Positions 22,163 to 29,879 of a DNA stretch of 64,000 nt are shown here, piece after piece. Position numbers and translations under genes: made by a program. How positions within the stretch are numbered: position 1 is the first letter of the stretch; every line of letters starts with the position of its first letter. The notes under the pieces are model-generated. The model saw only the letters and a program-made list of their open reading frames with translations, searched no databases and was not told where the DNA came from. Origin of the DNA: an uncultured Archangium sp. (GTDB lineage Bacteria; Myxococcota; Myxococcia; Myxococcales; Myxococcaceae); the NCBI GenBank assembly GCA_903905455.1, contig CAIVGN010000234.1, forward strand, positions 35,443 to 99,442, given 5' to 3'.

Positions 22163-22181
22163 AGCGTCGCCGGGGTGATCC

Positions 22182-23551
22182 ATGTGGCGCTGGGCGGTCG
22201 TGGTGGGTGTGGTGGCAGGGTGCGACGCGCGGCATCCCGCGCGCGAGCTCGGACCGAGCGTTTTCCCCTTCGCAGATGCGGGCTTCGAGATCGATGACGG
22301 GCCGCCCGAGCCGCCGCCGCAGGTCACCGTCACCGGGTGCTGGTCCGCGCCCATCGTCGTCGCCCCTTCGTCCGGCTGGGCCGGAGGCTCGCTGGCGGTG
22401 CTCCCGTCGGGCGACGCGGTGGTGGCGTGGGTCGAGAACGCCGTGAACCCGCGCGTGCTCTCGCGCTTCGTCTTCCGTGACGGGGGCGTGAGCGCGACCG
22501 AAGAAGTCTACGCAGTGCCGCAAGGGCCGCCCTTCGACGAGGCGCCCGAGAGCCCCCGACTTCACGCCAACGCGTCGGAGATGGTGACGCTCGCCTGGCT
22601 GCACCGTGGCGACGCCGGCACGAGCAACGAGGTCCTGCTCTCGACGCGCCCCCCGGCGTCGGGCTGGCAGCCTCCAGAGCGGGTCAACCCCGAACTCGGG
22701 CTTCCGATTGCCCGGGCTGACGTGGGACTCGACGCGCGAGGCGCTTCATCGCCTGGGATCAGCCCGCCGTGAGCGGGAGCTCCCATGCGCTGCAATACCG
22801 TCGGAGCGTCGCGGACGCCGGTTGGTCAGCGCTCGCGGTGGTGACGCCGGACGATACCCTCCTGCGAGACCCGCGGCTCCGCGTGAGCCCAGAGGGCGCT
22901 GCGTTGCTCACCTGGCACGGCTACTCCCCTCCCACCTTCGAAGAGGGGCTCCACGCCACCTGGCTGCACCCGGAGCGCTGGGTCGACGCGACGCTGGCCC
23001 TGTACGAGTACAACTACGCACGGTGCGCGGTGGCGCTCGCGGTCGACGGTGGCGCCATCGCCGCGTGGGCCCTGCCGTCTCCGCAAGGCGTGCAGACCGC
23101 GAACTTCAGCGCAGGCGCCTGGAACCGAATGCCGTCGGTCGAGCAGGACGGAGGAGCCCGCGGCACCAGGCCGACGGTCGACCTCGACCTGGTGGGTATG
23201 GCGACGCTGCGGTGGCTCTCGTTTGAGCAACAGACCGACCGCGTCTGGACAGCGCGGAGCGCAGGGGCAGGCTGGGGAGCGCCGGCGCTCCTCGACGAGG
23301 CCGGCAATGCACCCACGTTCCTGGCCCAGGAATCGAACGGCCGCGGCGAGGCGCTGGTCGCGTGGCTCCACGGTCCATCGATGGTCGTGCTTCGAACGGA
23401 CGGCAGCGCCGACGTCGTCGACACCATCGAGGGCCTCATCCTCAGGGACCGCGAACCACCGACACTGGCCATGGGGCCGTCCGGGGCGAAGTGGATTCTC
23501 GCGAACGCCGACGAGCCGGGCTGGCGCGCGGTGGCGATGTTCTGTCGCTGA
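22182..23551 (+). pseudogene. Secreted propeller-like protein split by a frameshift
   Basis: Two adjacent frames form one protein. Frame A (22182-22772) has a lipoprotein-like signal (MWRWAVVVGVVAGC) and beta-rich repeats (GGSLAVLPSGDAVVAWVENA). It turns to nonsense after LDARG and stops. Frame B, open from about 22743, reads FIAWDQPAVSGSSHALQYRR and continues the same repeats (AALLTWHGY, GAIAAWALPS, EALVAWLHG) to 23551. A single missing G at about 22740 (GAGGCGC for GAGGGCGC) explains the break and would give DARGRFIAWD. The restored product is about 456 residues, probably a secreted beta-propeller-like protein. The break may be a real mutation or a base-calling error. Confidence 0.7.
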
Positions 23552-23554
23552 ACG

Positions 23555-23821
23555 TCAGTAGAAAACGGTCGGTTTCACGAACCAATCCCCGGTGCCCCGC
23601 TTCTCCGCCGGGCTGCGCAGGAAGTCGCCCGCGCCGTCGAAGGTGAACGCCTGCCTTCGCCGAGCAAGCACCCACCACGTCGAGCGGGGCCGCGAGGACG
23701 CGGCAACTTCGGGCTCGTCGCCGATCTCGCCGGGTCGTCTCCAATCGCCCCGGCCACGGTCGGCCCGAACAGCAATCCACGGATGCGCGTGGTCGCTCAC
23801 GTGCCTCTCCTTCGACCGCAT
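23555..23821 (-). CDS. Small ORF with a methyltransferase-like C-terminus
   Basis: An open frame of 88 codons from ATG 23821, or 81 from GTG 23800; the GTG has AAGGAG six bases upstream. Its last 30 residues (FTFDGAGDFLRSP then AEKRGTGDWFVKPTVFY) match the C-terminus of the methyltransferase at 25598-26359 (FTFERAGDFLRNP ... AEKRGTGDRF ... VKPTVFY), except for two in-frame deletions. The N-terminal 50 residues match nothing I know. It may be the remnant of a paralogous methyltransferase, or a real small protein that reuses this tail; the kept frame favours the second, weakly. Confidence 0.45.
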   Translation of the reverse strand: MRSKERHVSDHAHPWIAVRADRGRGDWRRPGEIGDEPEVAASSRPRSTWWVLARRRQAFTFDGAGDFLRSPAEKRGTGDWFVKPTVFY

Positions 23822-23849
23822 CGGGCAAAGTCCGCCCAGGAGCCTTTCC

Positions 23850-24332
23850 CTGGCCTTGCTCTCGCTGCTCGGCGCCGCGCCGTTCAAAGACCTCACCGCA
23901 GGCGAGTTGCAGCTCGAGGTGAAGCGCGCGTGGACCGTCGTCGCCAACCCGCAACTCCTGCTCGAACTGCGCGCGGGCAAGGGCGGTGACCGCGGCGTTC
24001 TGCAGGTCTCGCGCATGAGCACCGCGAGTCTTCAGACGCTCACGGACAACGAGGATCTCGGCGCAGTCGCCGCGAAGTTCGGCGAGTCGATGACGGCGCG
24101 AGGGAAAAACTGGGGCAAGTCGGCGGGCTCGAAGAAGGAACCGTCCGCGCTGGGGCGAATGGGAATGTCGAGCTTCGTCGGCGGGCAGTACCCGTCGATC
24201 GTCGCGTGGTTCACGGTGACCAGGCGCGCTGCGTACATGTGGACCTGGCTGGGGCCGGATCCGCAAGGCAGCGAGGTGGACGACATGGTGAAGCTCGTCA
24301 TGACCGCGAAGGAACTCCCCGCAAAGAAGTGA
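23850..24332 (+). CDS. Putative secreted protein, start uncertain
   Basis: The frame encodes a hydrophobic start (LALLSLLGAAPFKDLTAG) and a soluble domain of about 145 residues (LEVKRAWTVVANPQLLLELR, then VAAKFGESMTARGKNWGK) ending in Lys-Lys. No ATG or GTG lies near the signal; CTG 23850 has AGGAG seven bases upstream (23838-23842), and TTG 23856 is the alternative. The nearest in-frame ATG, at 23592, would add 86 implausible residues that overlap the antisense ORF. The true start may have been lost by mutation. Family not recognised. Confidence 0.55.
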   Translation: MALLSLLGAAPFKDLTAGELQLEVKRAWTVVANPQLLLELRAGKGGDRGVLQVSRMSTASLQTLTDNEDLGAVAAKFGESMTARGKNWGKSAGSKKEPSALGRMGMSSFVGGQYPSIVAWFTVTRRAAYMWTWLGPDPQGSEVDDMVKLVMTAKELPAKK

Positions 24333-24462
24333 AGAGCACACGAGCCGGTCGGCCGTTGCGTATTCATCACAGAACAGCGACCAATGGCGACCATCTCAGT
24401 GAGACCCACAATCAACTTCGATTCTGTGCGTTGTACGCAACAACTCGTAGTCTCCCGAAGTC

Positions 24463-25404
24463 ATGTCGACACCGCGCACCAGGTCCTTCTCCGAGTTGGC
24501 AGGCCTCGCAGCGAAACAGCACGGCCTGATGACGCACGCGCAGGCGATGAGCGCCGGACTGAGCCGAACTGCGCTCTCGCGGCTCGTTCGCGCGGGCGCC
24601 TGGGAGGTGGTTCTCCCGCGGGTCTTCCGGCGAAAGGCGGCTTCCCAAACCGAGGGCCAGGCGCTGATGGCGGCGTGCCTGTGTCTCGGCAGTGGCGCGG
24701 TGGTGAGCCATCACTCGGCCGCGAAGCTCCTGGGGCTGGACGTTGCAGCCACGGCGCTCGAGATCACCACGCCCCTGACGCTGGGCCGCGACCTGCCAGG
24801 CTTCACCATCCATCGCAGTCGGGCGATGATGGACGAAGACCGCCGAGAACTCCGCGGGCTCCCCGTCACCACGGCAGCGCGGACCATCATCGACCTCGCG
24901 AGTTGCCTCGAGGAAGACGACCTCGCGATCCTGGTCGAGGAGGCCTGGAGGAGGAGGCTCGCCGCGCCTGACTGGATCGCACGGCGGCTCAAGGTGCTCG
25001 GCAAGAAGGGACGCAAGACCGGGGCGCTCGCGGAGATCGTCACCGACTGCCGCGCCCGCGGAGCACCGCTCGAGAGCGCCCTCGAAGTGAGGTTGTGGCG
25101 CCTCCTGAAGAAGCAGCCGGGCCTGTCCATGCCGACCCCCAACTACGAGTTCCGCGATGACTACGCCCAACCGGGCCGCATCGACTTCGCGTACCCCGCG
25201 CATCGGCTTGCGATCGAATGCGACGGCTACGAATTTCACGGGACCCGAGAGGCGTTCGAGCGCGACCGGTTGCGCACGGCGAGACTCGCGGCGCTGGGAT
25301 GGCGGGTGATGCCGGTGACCAGGAGACACCTCGAGGAGGAGCGCGCCAACGTGGTCACGCGCCTTCGCGAGGCGCTGCGGCATCGAACCACCCCGTTCGT
25401 GTGA
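24463..25404 (+). CDS. AbiEi-type winged-helix protein with C-terminal DUF559 nuclease-like domain
   Basis: A 313-residue protein. Residues 5-65 form the winged helix of type IV antitoxin AbiEi-like proteins (LAAKQHGLMTHAQAMSAGLS). Residues 65-180 are the middle domain usual in this family (AVVSHHSAAKLLGL, LPVTTAARTIIDLAS). The C-terminus is a DUF559/Vsr-like restriction-endonuclease fold: Asp in GRIDFAYP, Glu in LAIECDGYEFHG, and a final DRLRTARLAALGWRVMPVT. No AbiEii toxin partner is adjacent. The upstream 130 bases are poorer in GC than the surroundings, in line with acquisition. Whether it cuts DNA is untested. Confidence 0.75.
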   Translation: MSTPRTRSFSELAGLAAKQHGLMTHAQAMSAGLSRTALSRLVRAGAWEVVLPRVFRRKAASQTEGQALMAACLCLGSGAVVSHHSAAKLLGLDVAATALEITTPLTLGRDLPGFTIHRSRAMMDEDRRELRGLPVTTAARTIIDLASCLEEDDLAILVEEAWRRRLAAPDWIARRLKVLGKKGRKTGALAEIVTDCRARGAPLESALEVRLWRLLKKQPGLSMPTPNYEFRDDYAQPGRIDFAYPAHRLAIECDGYEFHGTREAFERDRLRTARLAALGWRVMPVTRRHLEEERANVVTRLREALRHRTTPFV

Positions 25405-25597
25405 CGCCGTACGCACTGCCTCCGAGCGCGGAGGTCGGCGCTCAGTCAAGGAGTGACGGCCCTGCGGCCAACGCACCTGGGTGCAGCAGTGAGGTCGGCG
25501 TGTTCGTGCGCGCCTGAACCAACTCGGTGCCATCCAACAGCGCGGGCTCGTTCAGCGAGTCCGTCGACACGGCACCGGAGGGCCGGCCAGCTGCAGT

Positions 25598-26359
25598 TCA
25601 GTAGAAAACGGTGGGCTTCACGAAGCGGAAGCAGAACCGGTCCCCGGTCCCCCGCTTCTCCGCCGCCGCGCCGGGCGAAGCGCTCCAGTCGCGCGGGTCC
25701 GCCGGGTTGCGCAAGAAGTCGCCCGCGCGCTCGAAGGTGAACCCCGCCTTCGTCACCTCGTCGCGCACCACCTGCTCTTCGATGCGGTGCAGCGCCTGCA
25801 CTTCGCTCACGCCCGCGCCCGCCTTCGCCGACGAGTCACACACCACGTAGGCCCCGCCCATCTTCAGCGCGCGCAGCACGGCCTGGTTCATCTTCAGCCG
25901 GTCGGCGTTGAGCCAGACGCTGTCGTGGTAGATGGCGTTGCTGACCACCACGTCGAGCGTGCCCGCGAGTTCGGCCGGGAACGGGTCATCGAGCTCACGA
26001 TCGAGGCGCTTCGTGTTGGGCACGCGGGTCAGCCGCTCGCTCCACGGCTTCTCGGCGAACTTCTCGAGCACCCACCTGGGGTTCTCTCCGTACACGGTGC
26101 CGGTGGGGCCGACCGCGCGCGACAACAGCTCGGTGGTGTAACCGCCGCCCGCCATCAGGTCGGCGACCTTCATGCCTTCACCCACGCCGATGAAGGCCAG
26201 GAACTCGACGGGCTTGCGCCCCGGGTCGAGGGCCTTGTCGGCCTCGGTGCGATCCGCCGCCCCGACGAGCGCCTGCACCGCGGAAGCCGTCAGCGGCTGC
26301 GGGGCATGGGCACAACCCACGGAGAACACGGCGAGCGACGCTGCAAGGAGTCGAGTCAT
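25598..26359 (-). CDS. Exported class I SAM methyltransferase-like protein
   Basis: A 253-residue protein from ATG 26359. An export signal (MTRLLAASLAVFSVGCAHAP) with a Cys after SVG suggests a lipoprotein. The body is a Rossmann methyltransferase of the COG4798 type: VADLMAGGGYTTELLSRAVG is the SAM-binding motif I, LDVVVSNAIYHD the motif IV region, and MGGAYVVCDSSAKAG a post-motif. Members of this group often carry signal peptides although SAM is cytoplasmic, so the in vivo reaction is unclear. Its C-terminal sequence is partly duplicated in the ORF at 23555-23821. Confidence 0.75.
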   Translation of the reverse strand: MTRLLAASLAVFSVGCAHAPQPLTASAVQALVGAADRTEADKALDPGRKPVEFLAFIGVGEGMKVADLMAGGGYTTELLSRAVGPTGTVYGENPRWVLEKFAEKPWSERLTRVPNTKRLDRELDDPFPAELAGTLDVVVSNAIYHDSVWLNADRLKMNQAVLRALKMGGAYVVCDSSAKAGAGVSEVQALHRIEEQVVRDEVTKAGFTFERAGDFLRNPADPRDWSASPGAAAEKRGTGDRFCFRFVKPTVFY

Positions 26360-26395
26360 GCCGACTCCATGCAGCGAAGCGCACCCTGGTTTCAA

Positions 26396-27787
26396 TCATT
26401 TCCCGACGAGCCCGCGCTTCTCGAGCGTGGACTGCATCGAGCCGGGGTTGATGTCCCGGCCCTGGGCGACGCGATCGTTCCAGGTCTCGGCGTGGCCGAT
26501 GGTGCCGGGCACCTCGGTCATGGTGATGGTGCCGGGCACCGGGCAGACGAGGTGGCACAGGTTGCAGCCCACGCACTCGTGATCGTCGACCACCGGGAGG
26601 TGGCGGCCGATGGCGCCCGCCGCCTTCACCGGCACCGCGGGGATGCTGTCGGGGATGTGCGTGTGGCCGGCCTTCTCGTACTCGGCCTTGGTGTGGCCGG
26701 GGATGAAGATGCACTGGTGCGCCCCATCCATGCACGCGGTCTGGCAGAGGTTGCAGCCGATGCACGTCTCGGGGTTGATGCGTGCCTTGAGGTTGTAGTT
26801 GAGATCGAGCTCGCCCCACTCGGCGTAGGCCCCGAGCGCCTGGCCGCGCAGCTCGTTGACCGACTTCATGTTCTTGCTGTCGAGGAAGTCCGAGAGGCCC
26901 TCGATCATGTCTTCGACGATGCGGTAGCCGTAGTGCATCACGGCCGTGCATACCTGCACCGAGGTCGCGCCCAGCGAGATGAACTCCGCCGCGTCACGCC
27001 AGTTCGAGATGCCACCGATGCCGGAGATGGCCATGTGCCGGGTGGCCGGGTTCTTCGCCAACTGGCTCATCATGTGGAGCGCGATGGGCTTGACCGCCGG
27101 GCCGCAGTAGCCGCCGTTGGTGGACTTGTTGCCGACGCGCGGGTTGGGGACCATGCGGTCCAGGTCGACGCCGAGCAGCGACTTGACGGTGTTGATCAAC
27201 GAGAGCGCCGGGGCGCCGCCGCGGGCCGCCGCTTCGCCGGGCTCGTTGATGTCGCCGGTGTTGGGGGTGAGCTTGATGATCACCGGGGTGCGCGCGTACT
27301 CCATCGCCCAGCGGGTGATCTCCTCGAGCACCTTGGGCTCCTGGCCCACGGCGCTGCCCATGCCGCGCTCGCACATGCCGTGCGGGCAACCGAAGTTGAG
27401 CTCGAGACCGTCACAGCCGGTGTCCTCGGCGCGCTTGATGATCTCCTTCCAGTTGGCCTTCGACTCCACCATCAAAGAGGCGATGACCACGTTCTTCGGG
27501 TAGCGCTTCTTGACCTCGTACATCTCCTTGAGGTTCACCTCGAGCGGGCGGTCGGTGATGAGCTCGATGTTGTTGAGGCCCATCATCCGCGTGTTGCCGT
27601 AGTCGTGGCTCCAGAAGCGCGAGGTGACGTTGGTGATGGGGTCGCCCAGCGTCTTCCACACCGCGCCGCCCCAGCCCGCGTCGAAGGCTCGCATGATCTG
27701 CGGCCCCGAGTTGGTCGGCGGCGCCGAGGCGAGCCAGAAGGGGTTCGGCGACTTGATTCCGCAGAAGTCGATGCTCAGGTCAGCCAT
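26396..27787 (-). CDS. preA: NAD-dependent dihydropyrimidine dehydrogenase subunit PreA
   Basis: A 463-residue flavin and iron-sulfur subunit that reduces uracil and thymine to the 5,6-dihydro forms (first step of reductive pyrimidine degradation). Residues 1-310 are a dihydroorotate-dehydrogenase-like FMN barrel (NPFWLASAPPTNSG, LELNFGCPHGMCERGMG with the active-site region, GIGGISNWRDAAEFI). The C-terminus has two 4Fe-4S ferredoxin motifs, CIGCNLCQTAC and CVGCNLCHLVC. The ATG overlaps the end of preT by eight bases, so the two are translationally coupled. Upstream of the methyltransferase gene there are only 36 bases. Confidence 0.95.
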   Translation of the reverse strand: MADLSIDFCGIKSPNPFWLASAPPTNSGPQIMRAFDAGWGGAVWKTLGDPITNVTSRFWSHDYGNTRMMGLNNIELITDRPLEVNLKEMYEVKKRYPKNVVIASLMVESKANWKEIIKRAEDTGCDGLELNFGCPHGMCERGMGSAVGQEPKVLEEITRWAMEYARTPVIIKLTPNTGDINEPGEAAARGGAPALSLINTVKSLLGVDLDRMVPNPRVGNKSTNGGYCGPAVKPIALHMMSQLAKNPATRHMAISGIGGISNWRDAAEFISLGATSVQVCTAVMHYGYRIVEDMIEGLSDFLDSKNMKSVNELRGQALGAYAEWGELDLNYNLKARINPETCIGCNLCQTACMDGAHQCIFIPGHTKAEYEKAGHTHIPDSIPAVPVKAAGAIGRHLPVVDDHECVGCNLCHLVCPVPGTITMTEVPGTIGHAETWNDRVAQGRDINPGSMQSTLEKRGLVGK

Positions 27788-29141
27788 GGGTCACTTCGCT
27801 CCGAAGTGCGCGCAGCATGTCGCGCACGGCAATCTTCGCTTCCTGCACAGCGTTCACGACCTCTTTGCCGCCATTGACGCAGTCCCCGCCGCTCCACACC
27901 TTCGCGTTGCCGGTGCGGTGCGTGGTGGGGTCGACCACCACGTTGCCGTGCTTGTCGAGGGCCACGCCGGTGAAGGCCGTGGCGACCTGCGTGGCGGTGG
28001 CCTGGCCGATGGCGAGCGCGACCAGCTCGCAGCTCAGCGTCTCTTCACCACCTTCGACGGGCTTGCCGTTCTCGGTGCGCGAGAACTTCGCGCCCACCAC
28101 CTTGCCCGCGGCGTCGCGCTGGAACTCGGACACCGCGCGGTGCTCGATGAGCCGCACGCCGTGCTTCCGCGCCGACGCCAGCTCGTGCGCGTAGCCCGAC
28201 ATGGCCGAGGCGCCGCGGCGGTAGACCATGGCCACCTCGTCGATGCCCAGCAGCTTGAGCTCGTGGGCCACGTCGATGGCCGTGTTGCCGCCGCCGATGA
28301 CCAGCGCGCGCTTCACGCCGGCGAGGGTGAGCGTCGGGTCGGCCTTGATGCGCTCGATGAGTTCGACCGCGCCCCACACCCCGGCGCCCTGCTCACCGGT
28401 GACGCCCAGCTTCGAGTCGGCGCCCAGGCCGAGGCCGAGGAACACCGCGTCGAAGTCCTTGAGCAGCGACTCGGCGGACACCTTGCCGTCGCCGCCCTGC
28501 CCGGCCACCACCTCCACCCCGGTCATGAGCTGGATGTCGCCCAGGCCGAACACCGCCTGGATCTCCGCCAGCGCCGCGTTGCCCGACTGCTTGTAGGGCG
28601 CGATGCCCAGGGTGTTGAGCCCGCCGGGGATCTCCTTGCGCTCGAAGAGCACCGCCTGGTGACCCTCGAGGGCGAGCAGCCCGGCCGCGGCGATCGACGC
28701 GGGGCCGGCGCCGATGATGGCGACCTTCTTCCCGGTGGCCGGCTTCTTCGCGGGCAGCAAGGACGAGAGCGGCCGCTGCTCCAGCGTCGCCTCGGTGGCG
28801 AAGCGCTGCAGCCGGCCGATGGCGATCGGCTCGCGTTCCCACGCGTTGTACACGCACGCCCCGGCACACAACGTCTCGACCGGGCACACGCGGGCACACG
28901 AGGCGCCGAGCACGTTGTCCTTGAAGATGGTGCGCGCCGCGCCGGTGGTGTTGCCGGTGCTGATCTTGTGAATGAAGGTGGGAATGTCGATGCCGGTCGG
29001 GCACGCCTTGATGCACGGCGCGTCGACGCAATACAGGCAACGGTTCGCTTCAGTGACGGCCTCGGCCTGCGAGTACGCGGGCTTCGACTCGCTGAAGCGC
29101 TGCTCGAGACGACCATCGGGCAGCACGGGGAGCGGGTGCAT
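27780..29141 (-). CDS. preT: NAD-dependent dihydropyrimidine dehydrogenase subunit PreT
   Basis: A 453-residue FAD/NADH and Fe-S subunit that feeds electrons from NADH to PreA. The N-terminal Cys clusters CLYCVDAPCIKACP and CARVCPVETLCAGAC bind two 4Fe-4S centres as in GltD-type oxidoreductases. KVAIIGAGPASIAAAGLLAL binds FAD, and ALVIGGGNTAIDVAHELK is the NAD(P)H site; VWSGGDCVNGGKEVVNAV is the C-terminal FAD motif. The ATG at 29141 (MHPLPVLPDG) is preceded by a GGAGG (29146-29150 on the reverse strand). The preTA pair matches the E. coli YeiT/YeiA system in domains and order. Confidence 0.95.
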   Translation of the reverse strand: MHPLPVLPDGRLEQRFSESKPAYSQAEAVTEANRCLYCVDAPCIKACPTGIDIPTFIHKISTGNTTGAARTIFKDNVLGASCARVCPVETLCAGACVYNAWEREPIAIGRLQRFATEATLEQRPLSSLLPAKKPATGKKVAIIGAGPASIAAAGLLALEGHQAVLFERKEIPGGLNTLGIAPYKQSGNAALAEIQAVFGLGDIQLMTGVEVVAGQGGDGKVSAESLLKDFDAVFLGLGLGADSKLGVTGEQGAGVWGAVELIERIKADPTLTLAGVKRALVIGGGNTAIDVAHELKLLGIDEVAMVYRRGASAMSGYAHELASARKHGVRLIEHRAVSEFQRDAAGKVVGAKFSRTENGKPVEGGEETLSCELVALAIGQATATQVATAFTGVALDKHGNVVVDPTTHRTGNAKVWSGGDCVNGGKEVVNAVQEAKIAVRDMLRALRSEVTHG

Positions 29142-29285
29142 CGAACCTCCGGGAAAGCGGGGGCCGAGAGGGTCGCCGTGGGATCCTGCGGTGTCAACGA
29201 TGGCCGCATGACGCAGCGGGCCGAAGACTGCGTTTTGTTTCGCGCCCGCCGTCGGCGACAGCGCGCGGGAGAGACGGCCCGCGGT

Positions 29286-29879
29286 TCAGCGGCCGGCCAG
29301 CCTGGCCTTCGCCTGGAGCGCGAGGTCGAAGCCGGGCTTCTGCGAGAGCACCTGGTCGAGCATCGCCAGGCTCTCGGCGGAGCGACCGAGCTGCTTGAGC
29401 GCCGCGGCGCGGTTGAACATCGCCGCCACGTCGCCGGGATCCGTCGCCAGCGCCTGGTCGAACTGCGCGAGCGCCTCCGCCGGCAGGGCCTGGTGCAGGA
29501 GGCAGAGGCCCAGGTTGACGCGCGTGGTGGTCAGCGTGGGGCCCCAGCGCAGCGCCTCTTCCAGCTCGCGCCGGGCGCGCTCCAGCGGCACGGTCGACCC
29601 GGTGCGGCGGGACTGGTCGAGCAGCGCGGCCCCCAGGTTGGCCCGGTACTCCGCCACCTCGGGCTCGAGCTTCACTGCCGCCTCGAAGCAGGCCAGCGCC
29701 GCGTCGGCCTGGCCCATGCGGAAGGCCAGCGTGCCGCGCGCGTAATTCCACAGGCCCGACGAGCCCGAGAAGGCGCCGGCGTGCGCGTCGAGCAGCGTCG
29801 CCGCCTGCGTCACCGACCCGGCCTGCTCCGCCGCGCGGGCCTGAGCCAACACCGTGTCCAGGGCGCTCCAGGCAGGCAT
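29286..29879 (-). CDS. TPR-repeat protein
   Basis: A 197-residue soluble protein from ATG 29879, made of TPR units (LWNYARGTLAFRMGQADAAL, LALFDQ-like pairs, NRAAALKQLGRSAESLAMLD). No signal peptide is visible. The start codon shares a base with the stop of the phospholipase D gene upstream (TGATG), so the two are translationally coupled and probably act together. TPR proteins coupled to enzymes usually serve as partner-binding or inhibitory subunits; the role here is inferred only from position. Confidence 0.7.
   Translation of the reverse strand: MPAWSALDTVLAQARAAEQAGSVTQAATLLDAHAGAFSGSSGLWNYARGTLAFRMGQADAALACFEAAVKLEPEVAEYRANLGAALLDQSRRTGSTVPLERARRELEEALRWGPTLTTTRVNLGLCLLHQALPAEALAQFDQALATDPGDVAAMFNRAAALKQLGRSAESLAMLDQVLSQKPGFDLALQAKARLAGR

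Noticed and set aside
24356..24441. Possible operator built from TTGCGTA and TACGCAA in the low-GC region before the AbiEi-like gene
   Set aside because: The half-sites are 80 bases apart and short; no evidence beyond chance.
25442..25597. 51-codon reverse frame downstream of the methyltransferase
   Set aside because: It begins right at the methyltransferase stop, has only a weak internal TTG start and no ribosome site, so I do not call a gene; read-through or a decayed extension cannot be excluded.
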